Shown here in pieces: positions 23,199 to 30,893 of a stretch of DNA of 35,338 nt. Source of the DNA: an uncultured bacterium (GTDB lineage: Bacteria > Cyanobacteriota > Vampirovibrionia > Gastranaerophilales > Gastranaerophilaceae). The stretch spans positions 1-35,338 of the forward strand of contig ONOE01000003.1 of assembly GCA_900319365.1 (NCBI GenBank), read 5' to 3'. The stretch's first letter is position 1, and every line of letters starts with the position of its first letter. The notes under the pieces were generated by a model. It did not search any database. It had not been told where the DNA came from and worked only from the letters and a program-made list of their open reading frames with translations. Both the position numbers and the translations under genes were made by a program.

Positions 23199-24971
23199 AT
23201 GGAAGAAAAAGATATAGATAAAGTTTATTCTCTGATAAACAAGGGAGAGTACAAGCAGGCAAAAGTTATACTGGCTGATATTGCGCAAAAAGATGAAAAA
23301 GATACCGATGCGCAAAAGCTCATTGCATTATGCGATGTGAACACAGAAGATTATGACAGCGCAAGATATATTCTTGAAGATGTTATCAAATACCGTCAGG
23401 ATGATGCGATTTGCTGGTATTATTTGGGCTGCTGTTATGATAATTTAGGGCAATATATTGAGGCAAAGCACGCATACAACACCGTCATTAAGCTTCGCCC
23501 CGAATATATCGATGCATACAAAAGCATGGCAATTGTTTATATAAAGACTCAAGAGCCTGACAAAGCACTTGAATTTGTTAAACAAGGTCTTGAACATTCG
23601 CAAAATGATGACTATTCGCTATACTACATCGGCGGAACGGCTTGTATGGCCGCTCAAAAATTTGATGAAAGCATTAAATATATTAAAAAGGCTATAGATT
23701 TAAACCCCGAAAACGTTCAGCTCTACAGCAACCTGGGAACTGCATATTTAACAACGGGGCAGCTTGACAAGGCTTTAGAAATTTATAAAAAATCAATCGA
23801 ACTGAATCCACAGGATTCTATCGCATATTTCAACATTGCATCAATTTTGCAGATGCAGGATGATCATGAAAAGGCTTGCGAATATTTTGCAAAAGCTCAT
23901 GCGCTTGAGCCGCAGGACGACAGCTATCTTGTAGCCTGGGCAATTTCTGAAGTGAAAGCAAATAAAATAAAAGATGCAATTGAACATTATAAATATTTAT
24001 CTTCGGCTTACCCGCAAAAAGCTACTTACAAGTACAATCTTGCAAGTTGTTTGCAGTTGGTCGGCGAGTATGAGGCTGCTGCATCAATTTTAATTCAACT
24101 TACGATGTTAAAGCCAAAATCGGTTAATATCTTGAAAAAACTTGCCTCAATCTACATTATGACGGGTCAGTTTAACAAAGCCAAAGAAATTTATGAGCGC
24201 ATAATAAAAAGAGGCACTACAGATTTTGCGCCATATTATGAACTGGCAATGATTTGTATGCGGACTAATGATACCGACAGAGCAGAGCAAATGCTTAAAA
24301 AAGTCTGCAACCTTAAACCCGATTTTGCAAGAGCTCATAAGGATTTAGGCGTTATTTATTTAAATAAAAGGCTTTTTGATTATGCAAAGGAAGAATTTGA
24401 AAGAGCCTATGAATATGCACCAGACGATTTTTCAATAATTGTTGAATATGCAAATTATTTCCATGCAATATCTGATTTTGAAAAAGCTGATGAAATGTAT
24501 CAAAAGGCTCTTTCGATAAAACCTGACAACCCGTCGGCGCTTGCTTTTTCAGCGTTGAATAAAACTCATTTAAAACAGTTTGATAGGGCTCTTGAACAAA
24601 TTAAAGCCGCATTAGCAAAATCACAGCCGTCGGCATTTTTGTTCTTTATAACTGGCAGAATTTATTTTCTAAACAATGATTTTGATTGTGCAAAAGATTA
24701 TCTTGTAAAATCTTTTGAGCTTGAGCAAATCCCCGAAACTCAAAATCTGCTCGGGTTGTGCTACTTCAACCTTAAAAATTACACTCAGGCTAAAACGATA
24801 TTTAAAAATATGCTTGAAAAATCTCCGTTAAATATCAATATACTTTTAAATACCGCAAAATGCTGCAAAGAGTTGGGCGAAACTGACGAAGCACTTGAAT
24901 ATTTAAACAAGATAACGGAAACTTTCCCCGAATGTGAAGAAGCACAGGAATTAATAAGAGAAATTTCATAA
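23199..24971 (+). CDS. Large tetratricopeptide repeat protein
   Basis: The 590-residue protein is a run of about 16 TPR units, several with the canonical pattern (CWYYLGCCYDNLGQYIEAKHAY; AYFNIASILQMQDDHEKACEYF). No signal peptide or membrane segment is seen. I chose ATG 23199 over a TTG 18 codons earlier because the intervening DNA contains a consensus extended -10 box. The TIGR02757 gene follows after three bases, so the two form an operon. Such proteins scaffold complexes or pilus-related machinery; nothing in the sequence specifies which. Confidence 0.85.
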   Translation: MEEKDIDKVYSLINKGEYKQAKVILADIAQKDEKDTDAQKLIALCDVNTEDYDSARYILEDVIKYRQDDAICWYYLGCCYDNLGQYIEAKHAYNTVIKLRPEYIDAYKSMAIVYIKTQEPDKALEFVKQGLEHSQNDDYSLYYIGGTACMAAQKFDESIKYIKKAIDLNPENVQLYSNLGTAYLTTGQLDKALEIYKKSIELNPQDSIAYFNIASILQMQDDHEKACEYFAKAHALEPQDDSYLVAWAISEVKANKIKDAIEHYKYLSSAYPQKATYKYNLASCLQLVGEYEAAASILIQLTMLKPKSVNILKKLASIYIMTGQFNKAKEIYERIIKRGTTDFAPYYELAMICMRTNDTDRAEQMLKKVCNLKPDFARAHKDLGVIYLNKRLFDYAKEEFERAYEYAPDDFSIIVEYANYFHAISDFEKADEMYQKALSIKPDNPSALAFSALNKTHLKQFDRALEQIKAALAKSQPSAFLFFITGRIYFLNNDFDCAKDYLVKSFELEQIPETQNLLGLCYFNLKNYTQAKTIFKNMLEKSPLNINILLNTAKCCKELGETDEALEYLNKITETFPECEEAQELIREIS

Positions 24972-24974
24972 TCT

Positions 24975-25721
24975 ATGATTACCCGAACAGAACTTGATAA
25001 ACTTGTAGAAAAATACGAAACACCTGATTTTATTAAAGATGATCCGGTTCAATTTGTGCACAAATTTCAAAATAAAAAAGATATTGAGATTGCTGGGTTT
25101 ATTTCGTCACTGCTTGCTTACGGTTCAAGAAAGCAGTTTATAAAAAAGCTCAATGAACTTTTTACAAATATTGCGCAAAATGAACCGCTGAATTTTATCC
25201 GAAATTTTGAACCTGAAATTTTGGGTAATTTTAATTATCGGTTTGGAAAACCCGATGATTTTTCGTCGGTATTTAAAGATTTAAAAGAGCTTTATAATAC
25301 GTCAGGCGGCTTGGAAGAACTTTTTGCATACGGGCATGAAAAGCAAAAAATTTTTGAAACGGTTACGGATTATTTTTATTCACGAGCGGATAAAAATTCG
25401 GGGCAGGGGTTTTATTTTATGATTCCGAACCCTCGCAATGGCGGCGCTATGAAAAGAATGTGTATGTATCTGCGTTGGTTGGTCAGAAAATCGTGCGTTG
25501 ATGTCGGTATTTGGAATTTTATGCGTCCGTCGGAATTATACATTCCGCTTGACGTTCATGTAGGCAGAATTTCAAGGCAGATGGGTCTTTTGACAAGAAA
25601 AGCGAATGATTTTAAAGCCGTAATCGAATTGACAAATAATTTGAAAAAATTTTGCCCCGAAGATCCCGCTAAATATGATTTTGCGATTTTTGGGTATGGA
25701 GTTAATAATAAAAATTTATAG
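24975..25721 (+). CDS. TIGR02757 family protein (DUF2400)
   Basis: The 248-residue protein carries the TIGR02757 marks: AGFISSLLAYGSRKQF near the start, and PNPRNGGAMKRMCMYLRWLVRK followed by VDVGIWNFMRPSELYIPLDVHVGRISRQMGLL, and near the end YDFAIFGYGVNNKNL. The family has remote resemblance to helix-hairpin-helix DNA glycosylases, but its biochemical role is not known. It begins three bases after the TPR gene with no separate ribosome site, so translation is probably coupled. Length is near normal. Confidence 0.9.
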   Translation: MITRTELDKLVEKYETPDFIKDDPVQFVHKFQNKKDIEIAGFISSLLAYGSRKQFIKKLNELFTNIAQNEPLNFIRNFEPEILGNFNYRFGKPDDFSSVFKDLKELYNTSGGLEELFAYGHEKQKIFETVTDYFYSRADKNSGQGFYFMIPNPRNGGAMKRMCMYLRWLVRKSCVDVGIWNFMRPSELYIPLDVHVGRISRQMGLLTRKANDFKAVIELTNNLKKFCPEDPAKYDFAIFGYGVNNKNL

Positions 25722-26111
25722 GTTTATAAGTTTATAAGTCTGTTATGATGTTCCTCCCCGACATGGGGAGGTTAGGAGGGGTCTTGGGCATAAAATAATA
25801 TTAAAAAGAAGTGCAGGGTGCGCATATCAGGCGATCTTTCGCTATCGCTCAAGATGACAAAAAATACTGTTATTCTAAGGCTAAAAGCCGAAGAATCGCC
25901 AAATCAATAAAATTAAAAAGTAACTACATACGAAAATACCGTAAATTTTGCAAGTAATGTCATTGCGAGGAGCCAAGAGGACTTGGCGACGTGGCAATCC
26001 GGCCTTTGAAATCAATCCCGAACGAAAATAAGTATTTTAATATTGTCGAATTTTGCTATTGCGGTAATTTTTTATTGTACCGTAACTTTGTATATAATTT
26101 CCATTAAAAAT
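25722..26111. repeat. Non-coding space of mixed repeats
   Basis: No gene is visible in 390 bases. It holds GTTTATAA twice (25722-25737), a palindrome CCTCCCC-GACAT-GGGGAGG (25753-25771), GCAGGGTGCGCATATCAGGCG, inverted CATTCTGAG-like sequence (25826-25858), GAAGAATCGCC and copy 2 of the dispersed repeat (25919-26040). Thus at least five repeat types share one spacer. Confidence 0.65.
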
Positions 26112-26582
26112 TTATCTGTTTTGCAAATATTTGAAAACGGGTTCGGGTACAAATTTTGATATATTTCCGCCGTTATTTAAAATTTCTTTTATTGTTGAAG
26201 ATGAAATGAAGTTGTATTCGGGTTTTGTTGTTAAAAATACCGTTTTAATATCATCGCACAGAGCGCTGTTTGTTTGGGATAACTGCATTTCAAATTCAAA
26301 ATCAGAAACGGCTCTCAAACCTCGTATCAAAACATTTGCGCCTTTTCTTTTGGCATAATCTACAGTCAGGCCTTTAAATGAATCAACTTCAACGTTAGTC
26401 AAATCTTTGACACTTTGTTTAATAAGTTCGACTCTTTCTTCGGTTGTGAGGAAACCGTTTTTTGCCTCATTGTATGCAACGGCTATAATGACTTTGTCAA
26501 AAATTCCTGCCGCATTTTTAAGTATATCAAGATGTCCGAATGTAATCGGATCAAAACTTCCCGGATAAATTGCAATTTTCAT
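26112..26582 (-). CDS. coaD: Phosphopantetheine adenylyltransferase
   Basis: CoaD makes dephospho-CoA from ATP and 4'-phosphopantetheine, the penultimate step of CoA synthesis. The 156-residue protein starts MKIAIYPGSFDPITFGHLDIL with the nucleotidyl transferase signature T-F-G-H (14-17, with His17), has RGLRAVSDFEFEMQL, and SSSTIKEI in place of the usual ISSTxIRE. Length is normal. AGG precedes the start. An octamer array abuts its -10 region. Confidence 0.96.
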   Translation of the reverse strand: MKIAIYPGSFDPITFGHLDILKNAAGIFDKVIIAVAYNEAKNGFLTTEERVELIKQSVKDLTNVEVDSFKGLTVDYAKRKGANVLIRGLRAVSDFEFEMQLSQTNSALCDDIKTVFLTTKPEYNFISSSTIKEILNNGGNISKFVPEPVFKYLQNR

Positions 26583-26606
26583 TTTTCCTACCTTTTTTTT
26601 GAAAGC

Positions 26607-26612
26607 ATTATA
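26607..26612 (-). promoter_or_regulatory. Extended -10 box of coaD
   Basis: On the minus strand TGCTATAAT is an exact extended -10 (TATAAT 26607-26612). The -35 region would fall within the octamer repeat array that begins at 26621, so the repeat forms the upstream half of this promoter. Confidence 0.65.
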
Positions 26613-26620
26613 GCATGAAA

Positions 26621-26800
26621 GTTTATAAGTTCATAGGTTCATAAGTTCATAAGTTTATTTCGGTCATTCTGAGCAAAGCGAAGAATCGCCTAATCAAACA
26701 AATTTTAAAAAGCAGGCAGGTAAATTATATTTTGCGTTGGGCAATTCCCTAAAAGTTCATATGTTCATAAGTTTATTTCGGTCATTCTGAGCAAAGCGCC
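26621..26800. repeat. Composite intergenic repeat, copy B
   Basis: Five octamers (26621-26660), CGGTCATTCTGAGCAAAGCG plus GAAGAATCGCCTAATCAAAC (to 26722), GCGTTGGGCAATTCCCTAAAA (26734-26754), three octamers (26755-26778) and a second CGGTCATTCTGAGC module (26779-26799). This is the same module order as 20781-21060. The remainder to 26907 (GGTGTATCGGCAAACGCATCCTACT near 26821) has a GGTGCG-type palindrome and no gene. Confidence 0.75.
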
Positions 26801-26907
26801 GTATAGAATAAAATTTAAGCGGTGTATCGGCAAACGCATCCTACTGAAACTCACCTGCCCGCTTACAGTCTTTTATTAAAATATGTAATTTCACGAATAG
26901 AAATAAT

Positions 26908-26936
26908 TTGACAATTAAAATTAGCTTATGTAATAT
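26908..26936 (+). promoter_or_regulatory. Strong promoter of the coiled-coil gene
   Basis: TTGACA (26908-26913), 17 bases, TAATAT (26931-26936). The layout is nearly identical to the ribosomal operon promoter. The start near 26943 gives a leader of about 35 bases. Confidence 0.85.
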
Positions 26937-26978
26937 ATTATTATAACAATAAATGCGAAAGGGATAAGGGATATTGGC

Positions 26979-27608
26979 ATGCCTCAAAATGAAGTGTATG
27001 ATTTATTAAAAATATTGGAAATGACGCTTGATGACGGCTTTTCCATTTCAAAATATGCGATAGTTAATAAAAGAGAAATAGAAACTTTAATAGATAGAAT
27101 ATATGCGGCACTTCCGCCTGAAGTACAGGAAGCACGTGTATTTATGAAACGTAAAGAAGAATTGCAAAATGAAGCTCAACAAAAAGCCGCAAAAATCGTT
27201 CAAGATGCTCAAGTTGAGGCAAACAGATTGATTTCCGAATCAGAAATCAGAAAAGCTATTGAACGAGATGGCATAAGATTGAAAAATGAAGTTGTTGCAG
27301 ATTGCGAAAATATTAAACACGTTTCTATGCAAGATGCCGAACAGGTAAGACTTCAAGCTACCGAAGAAGCTATGAAGATTAGAGAAGGTGCTGATTTGTA
27401 TGCTCAAAAAGTATTGACAAGTTTGGAAGATAATTTAACTCAATTGCAAAGAGGGGTTAAAGACTGTCAGATACTTATGGAGCAGTACAAAAAAGATTCA
27501 AATTCAAGATATATGCAGGCTCAAGGTCAACAGCCTCAAAAAAATCAGGCTCAAAATGCCCCCGGCGGACGTGATTGGGCTAATTTCAAAGATGCTAAAA
27601 AATTATAA
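26979..27608 (+). CDS. Coiled-coil protein of unknown function
   Basis: The 209-residue protein is almost all helix: an N-terminal globular segment (1-50, LLKILEMTLDDGFSISKYAIV), a long charged coiled coil (about 55-170) rich in Glu, Lys, Gln and Ala with heptad-like spacing (EARVFMKRKEELQNEAQQKAAKIVQDAQ), and a Gln/Asn-rich tail ending GGRDWANFKDAKKL. The layout recalls DivIVA-like or ATP synthase stator-like proteins, without a membrane anchor. GGGATAAGGGA precedes the ATG. The strong promoter suggests abundant expression. I cannot name a family. Confidence 0.8.
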   Translation: MPQNEVYDLLKILEMTLDDGFSISKYAIVNKREIETLIDRIYAALPPEVQEARVFMKRKEELQNEAQQKAAKIVQDAQVEANRLISESEIRKAIERDGIRLKNEVVADCENIKHVSMQDAEQVRLQATEEAMKIREGADLYAQKVLTSLEDNLTQLQRGVKDCQILMEQYKKDSNSRYMQAQGQQPQKNQAQNAPGGRDWANFKDAKKL

Positions 27609-27649
27609 TTTTCAGGTTTTATTTATATTATAATTTGTTTACAAATAGT

Positions 27650-27677
27650 TTGATTTTTTTTATGTTTGTTATATTAT
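27650..27677 (+). promoter_or_regulatory. Possible promoter of rpmG-trnW-secE-nusG
   Basis: TTGATT (27650-27655), 16 bases, TATTAT (27672-27677). The predicted start would precede the hairpin at 27693-27729, so the hairpin might attenuate this operon. Confidence 0.45.
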
Positions 27678-27692
27678 GTGCTTACAAGCCGA

Positions 27693-27729
27693 TTTAAAAA
27701 GAATGTGTATTAGCCACATTCTTTTTAAA
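27693..27729 (+). terminator. Strong terminator-like hairpin before rpmG
   Basis: TTTAAAAAGAATGTG pairs with CACATTCTTTTTAAA over 15 bp around a 7-base loop. The 3' arm carries a five-T run. It may simply end the coiled-coil gene. It may instead be an attenuator if transcription of rpmG begins upstream of it. Confidence 0.75.
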
Positions 27730-27767
27730 ATGGAAGAAGATTATAATAAATATAAGGAAATAAAACA

Positions 27768-27935
27768 ATGGGTATCAAAGGAAAAAATGACAGAATGGTA
27801 GTTTTAGCTTGTGAAGAATGCAAAGAAAGAAACTACACAACAACAAAAAATAAAAAGACTATTAAAGAAAGACTTACTTTGAACAAATATTGTCCGAAAT
27901 GCAAGAAAACAACCGTACATAAGGAAACAAAGTAA
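27768..27935 (+). CDS. rpmG: 50S ribosomal protein L33, zinc type
   Basis: L33 is a small protein near the E site. The 55-residue product reads [29 protein letters not shown], then [25 protein letters not shown], with CxxC pairs at Cys15/18 and Cys42/45 that bind zinc. ATAAGGAAATAAAACA precedes the ATG. The order rpmG, tRNA-Trp, secE, nusG is conserved in many bacteria and supports the assignment. Confidence 0.96.
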   Translation: MGIKGKNDRMVVLACEECKERNYTTTKNKKTIKERLTLNKYCPKCKKTTVHKETK

Positions 27936-27995
27936 GGATGAAATTAAGCTGATAAACGGACGTATTTTTACTGATGTTTAATTAGCTTAAAACTT

Positions 27996-28068
27996 GCGTC
28001 CTTAGTTCAGTTGGTAGAACGTCGGTCTCCAAAACCGGATGTCGAGGGTTCGAGTCCTTCAGGGCGCG
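27996..28068 (+). tRNA. trnW: tRNA-Trp (CCA)
   Basis: The acceptor stem GCGTCCT pairs with AGGGCGC and has discriminator G. The anticodon CCA lies at 28029-28031 in the loop CTCCAAA, and the T arm is GAGGGTTCGAGTCCTTC. CCA is not encoded. It lies between rpmG and secE, the usual place in many genomes. Confidence 0.97.
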
Positions 28069-28097
28069 ATTTGTATAAACCAAAGGAATAAAATTAT

Positions 28098-28316
28098 ATG
28101 ATGAACGGTAAATCAAACGATAAATTAAAGGAAATATTTGACCCTATCAAAGCTTATTTCAAAGGAGTAAAAGCTGAATGGGGCAGAATAAGTTGGCCCG
28201 AAAAAAGCCAAATTTCTGCCGAAACAATTTCCGTAATAATTATCGTATTTACTTTTACAATAATTATTTACCTTATGGATTTAGTATTCAAAGGAATATT
28301 AAGTTTAATACACTAA
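28098..28316 (+). CDS. secE: Preprotein translocase subunit SecE
   Basis: SecE clamps SecY in the membrane. The 72-residue protein is the single-helix form: a cytoplasmic amphipathic part with FDPIKAYFKGVKAEWGRISWPEKSQI, the SecE signature around WP, and one membrane helix (about 45-66, ISVIIIVFTFTIIIYLMDLVF). AAAGGAATAA precedes the ATG, and a second ATG follows as codon 2. The gene is sandwiched between tRNA-Trp and nusG as in most bacteria. Confidence 0.95.
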   Translation: MMNGKSNDKLKEIFDPIKAYFKGVKAEWGRISWPEKSQISAETISVIIIVFTFTIIIYLMDLVFKGILSLIH

Positions 28317-28351
28317 AGATAACAAAACCAATAATTATATAAGGGTGGCTT

Positions 28352-28978
28352 ATGACAGAAGAAGAAAAAACAATGGAAGAACAGTTGAACGAAGATAAAG
28401 CTGTTGAACAGGCATCTGAAGCTGAAGAAAAAGCAGCTAAAGAAGCTAAGAAAAATCAGAAAAGATGGTATATTGTTCACACGTATTCCGGATATGAAAA
28501 CAAGGTTAAAGTTAATCTTGAAAAACGTATCGAATATACGGGCATGGGCGATAAAATCTTCAGAGTTGAAGTTCCTCAAAAAACCGTTGTACAGGTAAAA
28601 GGCGGTAAGAAGCAGGAAAAAGAAGAAAAAATCTTCCCCGGCTATGTACTTGTAGAAATGATTATGGACGAGGACAGCTGGTATGTTGTAAGACATACTT
28701 CAGGCGTTACGAAGTTTGTCGGTTCTGTTAAAAAGCCTATTCCCGTTAAAGAAAGCGAAATTAAAAGAATCTTGCACAGAACTTCATCTCAAGTTGAAAA
28801 AGTTGAACTTGACGTTAAAGTCGGTGATAAAATCAGAATCGTATCAGGTCCGTTTGCAGACTTTGATGCGGATATTATCGAGGTTTATCCCGATAAATCT
28901 AAACTCAGAGCAAATGTTTCAATATTCGGTCGTGAAACGCCGGTTGAATTGGAATACAATCAGATAAACAAAATATAA
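28352..28978 (+). CDS. nusG: Transcription termination/antitermination factor NusG
   Basis: NusG binds RNA polymerase and links it to Rho or S10. The 208-residue protein has an NGN domain (about 38-150: RWYIVHTYSGYENKVKVNLEKRI, IFPGYVLVEM, WYVVRHTSGVTKFVG) and a C-terminal KOW domain (VKVGDKIRIVSGPFADFDADI to the end). The N-terminal 37 residues form a Glu/Ala/Lys-rich extension not found in E. coli NusG. AAGGGTGG precedes the start. The rplK leader follows. Confidence 0.97.
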   Translation: MTEEEKTMEEQLNEDKAVEQASEAEEKAAKEAKKNQKRWYIVHTYSGYENKVKVNLEKRIEYTGMGDKIFRVEVPQKTVVQVKGGKKQEKEEKIFPGYVLVEMIMDEDSWYVVRHTSGVTKFVGSVKKPIPVKESEIKRILHRTSSQVEKVELDVKVGDKIRIVSGPFADFDADIIEVYPDKSKLRANVSIFGRETPVELEYNQINKI

Positions 28979-29021
28979 TAACGCAGGGTGCTGAATAGCA
29001 TTCTTCATTATAAAAAAGTAG

Positions 29022-29042
29022 GTCGGGATTTGCTATCCCGAC
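29022..29042. repeat. GTCGGGAT palindrome in the nusG-rplK spacer
   Basis: GTCGGGAT pairs with ATCCCGAC around TTGCT, preceded by AGTAG. It is a member of the dispersed AGTAGG(T/C)xGGxA palindrome family, here inside the nusG-rplK operon. Confidence 0.6.
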
Positions 29043-29057
29043 AGGTGTACAAAAACT

Positions 29058-29092
29058 GTGGAAGGGACTCTTACAAGCCCCGCTAACACCAC
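29058..29092 (+). promoter_or_regulatory. Two-stem leader element before rplK
   Basis: An outer stem GTGG/CCAC encloses an asymmetric loop (AA on the left, CGCTAACA on the right) and an inner stem GGGaCT/AGCCC. The AAAAGGAG ribosome site follows at once. A matching element with compensating stem changes occurs before rplA at 29560. Confidence 0.6.
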
Positions 29093-29106
29093 AAAAGGAG
29101 AAAAAA

Positions 29107-29535
29107 ATGGCAAAAAAAGTAGTAGGAAAAATCAAGCTTCAAATTGAAGCAGGAAAAGCAAATCCATCACCTCCGGTTGGCCCGGCATTAGGTCAGCACG
29201 GTGTTAACATAATGGATTTTTGTAAACAATTCAATGCTAAAACTCAAGACAAAGCAGGATATATTATCCCTGTTATCATTGATGTTTACGAAGACAGAAG
29301 TTTTACTTTCGTAATCAAGTCGCCTCCGGCTCCTGTATTGATTAAAAAAGCTTTGAATATTCCTAAGGGATCAGCAGTTCCCAACAAGGATAAAGTCGGC
29401 GAAATCACAAGAGCTCAATTAGAAGAAATCGCAAAAACAAAAATGAACGACTTGAATGCTACAACAATGGATGCTGCAGTTAAAATGATTGCAGGTTCTT
29501 GCAGAGCTATGGGCGTAACCGTTAAAGAGGACTAA
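29107..29535 (+). CDS. rplK: 50S ribosomal protein L11
   Basis: L11 forms the GTPase-associated stalk base. The 142-residue protein begins [44 protein letters not shown], with the Pro-rich N-terminal helix, and has [30 protein letters not shown] and [11 protein letters not shown] at the end. AAAAGGAG precedes the ATG. rplA follows 70 bases later behind a similar leader element. Confidence 0.98.
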   Translation: MAKKVVGKIKLQIEAGKANPSPPVGPALGQHGVNIMDFCKQFNAKTQDKAGYIIPVIIDVYEDRSFTFVIKSPPAPVLIKKALNIPKGSAVPNKDKVGEITRAQLEEIAKTKMNDLNATTMDAAVKMIAGSCRAMGVTVKED

Positions 29536-29559
29536 TTCAAGTTTAACGGTCATACAGTA

Positions 29560-29588
29560 TGGAAGGACTTAACAGTCCGCTAACACCA
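29560..29588 (+). promoter_or_regulatory. Two-stem leader element before rplA
   Basis: GGACT (29565-29569) pairs with AGTCC (29574-29578) around TAAC. The flanking AA on the left and GCTAACA on the right form the same asymmetric loop as at rplK, closed by TGG/CCA. CGAAAGGAA follows as the ribosome site. Confidence 0.6.
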
Positions 29589-29605
29589 CGAAAGGAAAAA
29601 TTAAA

Positions 29606-30328
29606 ATGTCAAAATTAACTAAAAAACAACAAAAAACTCAACAGATGCTTGAAGGCTTTACACAGCCTGCAACTGCTGTTGATGCAATAAAGAAATTGCA
29701 AGAAATTTCAAAAGAAGTTTCTAAATTCAACGAAACAGTAGAATGCCACATGAGATTAGGTATTGATGTTCGTCAAGCTGATCAGCAAATCAGATCAACC
29801 GTTGTTTTACCCGCAGGTTTGGGCAAATCGGTTAGAGTTTGCGTTATAGCAAAAGGTGCTAAAGCTTCTGAAGCAACCGAAGCAGGCGCTGATTATGCAG
29901 GAGCAGAAGAAATCATTGATAAAATTTCAAACGGTTGGTTTGAATTTGATACATTGATTGCAACACCTGACTGCATGGGTATGTTAGGTAAGTTAGGTCG
30001 TGTTTTGGGACCTAAAGGCTTGATGCCGAACCCTAAAACAGGTACCGTAACAATGGATATTGCAAAGGCTGTTAAAGATGCTAAAGCAGGTAAAGTTGAG
30101 TATAGAGCTGATAAACAAGGTATGATTCATTGCCCTATCGGCAAAATCCAATTCAGCGAGGAAGATTTGGTTAAAAACTATGCAACTTTAGCTGATGCTA
30201 TTTTGAAATCTAAACCGTCATCTGCAAAAGGTACTTTTGTAAGATCAATCTATCTTTCAACAACAATGGGACCCGGAATTAAATTAGACCCGAAAACATT
30301 TGCTGCTGAAGTAAAAGAATTGGTTTAG
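29606..30328 (+). CDS. rplA: 50S ribosomal protein L1
   Basis: L1 forms the mobile stalk near the E site and, in E. coli, represses the L11-L1 operon by binding its mRNA. The 240-residue protein has [36 protein letters not shown] and the signature [26 protein letters not shown]. It ends the operon: the terminator lies about 20 bases after its stop. rplJ and rplL, often next, are absent; a cupin gene follows. Confidence 0.98.
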   Translation: MSKLTKKQQKTQQMLEGFTQPATAVDAIKKLQEISKEVSKFNETVECHMRLGIDVRQADQQIRSTVVLPAGLGKSVRVCVIAKGAKASEATEAGADYAGAEEIIDKISNGWFEFDTLIATPDCMGMLGKLGRVLGPKGLMPNPKTGTVTMDIAKAVKDAKAGKVEYRADKQGMIHCPIGKIQFSEEDLVKNYATLADAILKSKPSSAKGTFVRSIYLSTTMGPGIKLDPKTFAAEVKELV

Positions 30329-30346
30329 TAAAATAAATTCAAATAT

Positions 30347-30386
30347 TAAAACACTCGATTGGTATAAATCAATCGGGTGTTTTTTG
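30347..30386 (+). terminator. Terminator of the nusG-rplK-rplA operon
   Basis: ACACTCGATTG pairs with CAATCGGGTGT over 11 bp (one G-T pair) around an 8-base loop, with a T-run behind it. Confidence 0.88.
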
Positions 30387-30396
30387 TGTTAAAAAT

Positions 30397-30425
30397 TTGC
30401 CATTAATTTAGACTTTTGCTAAATT
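30397..30425 (+). promoter_or_regulatory. Promoter that would give a leaderless cupin mRNA
   Basis: TTGCCA (30397-30402), 17 bases, TAAATT (30420-30425). The start expected about seven bases after the box is 30432, one base before the ATG. There is no ribosome site. Confidence 0.55.
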
Positions 30426-30432
30426 AAAAAGT

Positions 30433-30804
30433 ATGGCAGATAATTCTAAAAACAATAATATAAATGAACAGGTTTTCCGTCCTTGGGGGTATTACAGGGT
30501 AATTGCCAAAGGGGACGGCTATGAAGTAAAGGTAATCCATGTAAATCAGGGCGGTCAATTATCCGTCCAATCGCACAACCACAGGGCAGAACATTGGGTT
30601 GTAGCGTTTGGGAAAGCTAAGGCACGATCAGGCGATAAAACTTTTGAACTTGAAGTCGGGCAAAGCCTTGATATCACTGTTCATGCAATCCACAGCCTTG
30701 CGAATCCGTTTGATAAAGACTTAGAAATTATAGAAGTTCAACTGGGCGCATTGCTATCAGAAGATGATATTATCCGCTATAGTGATATTTACGGGAGAGC
30801 TTGA
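30433..30804 (+). CDS. Cupin, mannose-6-phosphate isomerase C-terminal type
   Basis: The 123-residue protein matches the cupin domain that forms the end of bifunctional mannose-1-phosphate guanylyltransferase/mannose-6-phosphate isomerase. It has RPWGYYRVIAKGDGYEVKVIHV and the cupin metal site motif SVQSHNHRAEHWVV (His and Glu ligands), then LEVGQSLDITVHAIHSLANP with a further His. As a stand-alone domain it may isomerise mannose-6-phosphate or bind another sugar. Its predicted start coincides with the ATG and no ribosome site is visible. It sits where rplJ normally does. Confidence 0.82.
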   Translation: MADNSKNNNINEQVFRPWGYYRVIAKGDGYEVKVIHVNQGGQLSVQSHNHRAEHWVVAFGKAKARSGDKTFELEVGQSLDITVHAIHSLANPFDKDLEIIEVQLGALLSEDDIIRYSDIYGRA

Positions 30805-30828
30805 AAAAAGTTTTATTATTAAGTATAA

Positions 30829-30869
30829 AAAAGAACTACACCGATGAAATTCATTAGTGTAGTTCTTTT
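30829..30869. terminator. Bidirectional terminator between cupin and GGGtGRT genes
   Basis: AAAAGAACTACAC (30829-30841) pairs with GTGTAGTTCTTTT (30857-30869), with an inner ATGAA/TTCAT stem. Runs of A on one side and T on the other suit termination of both converging genes. Confidence 0.85.
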
Positions 30870-30893
30870 AAAATGTTTTAGCAAATCAAATAA

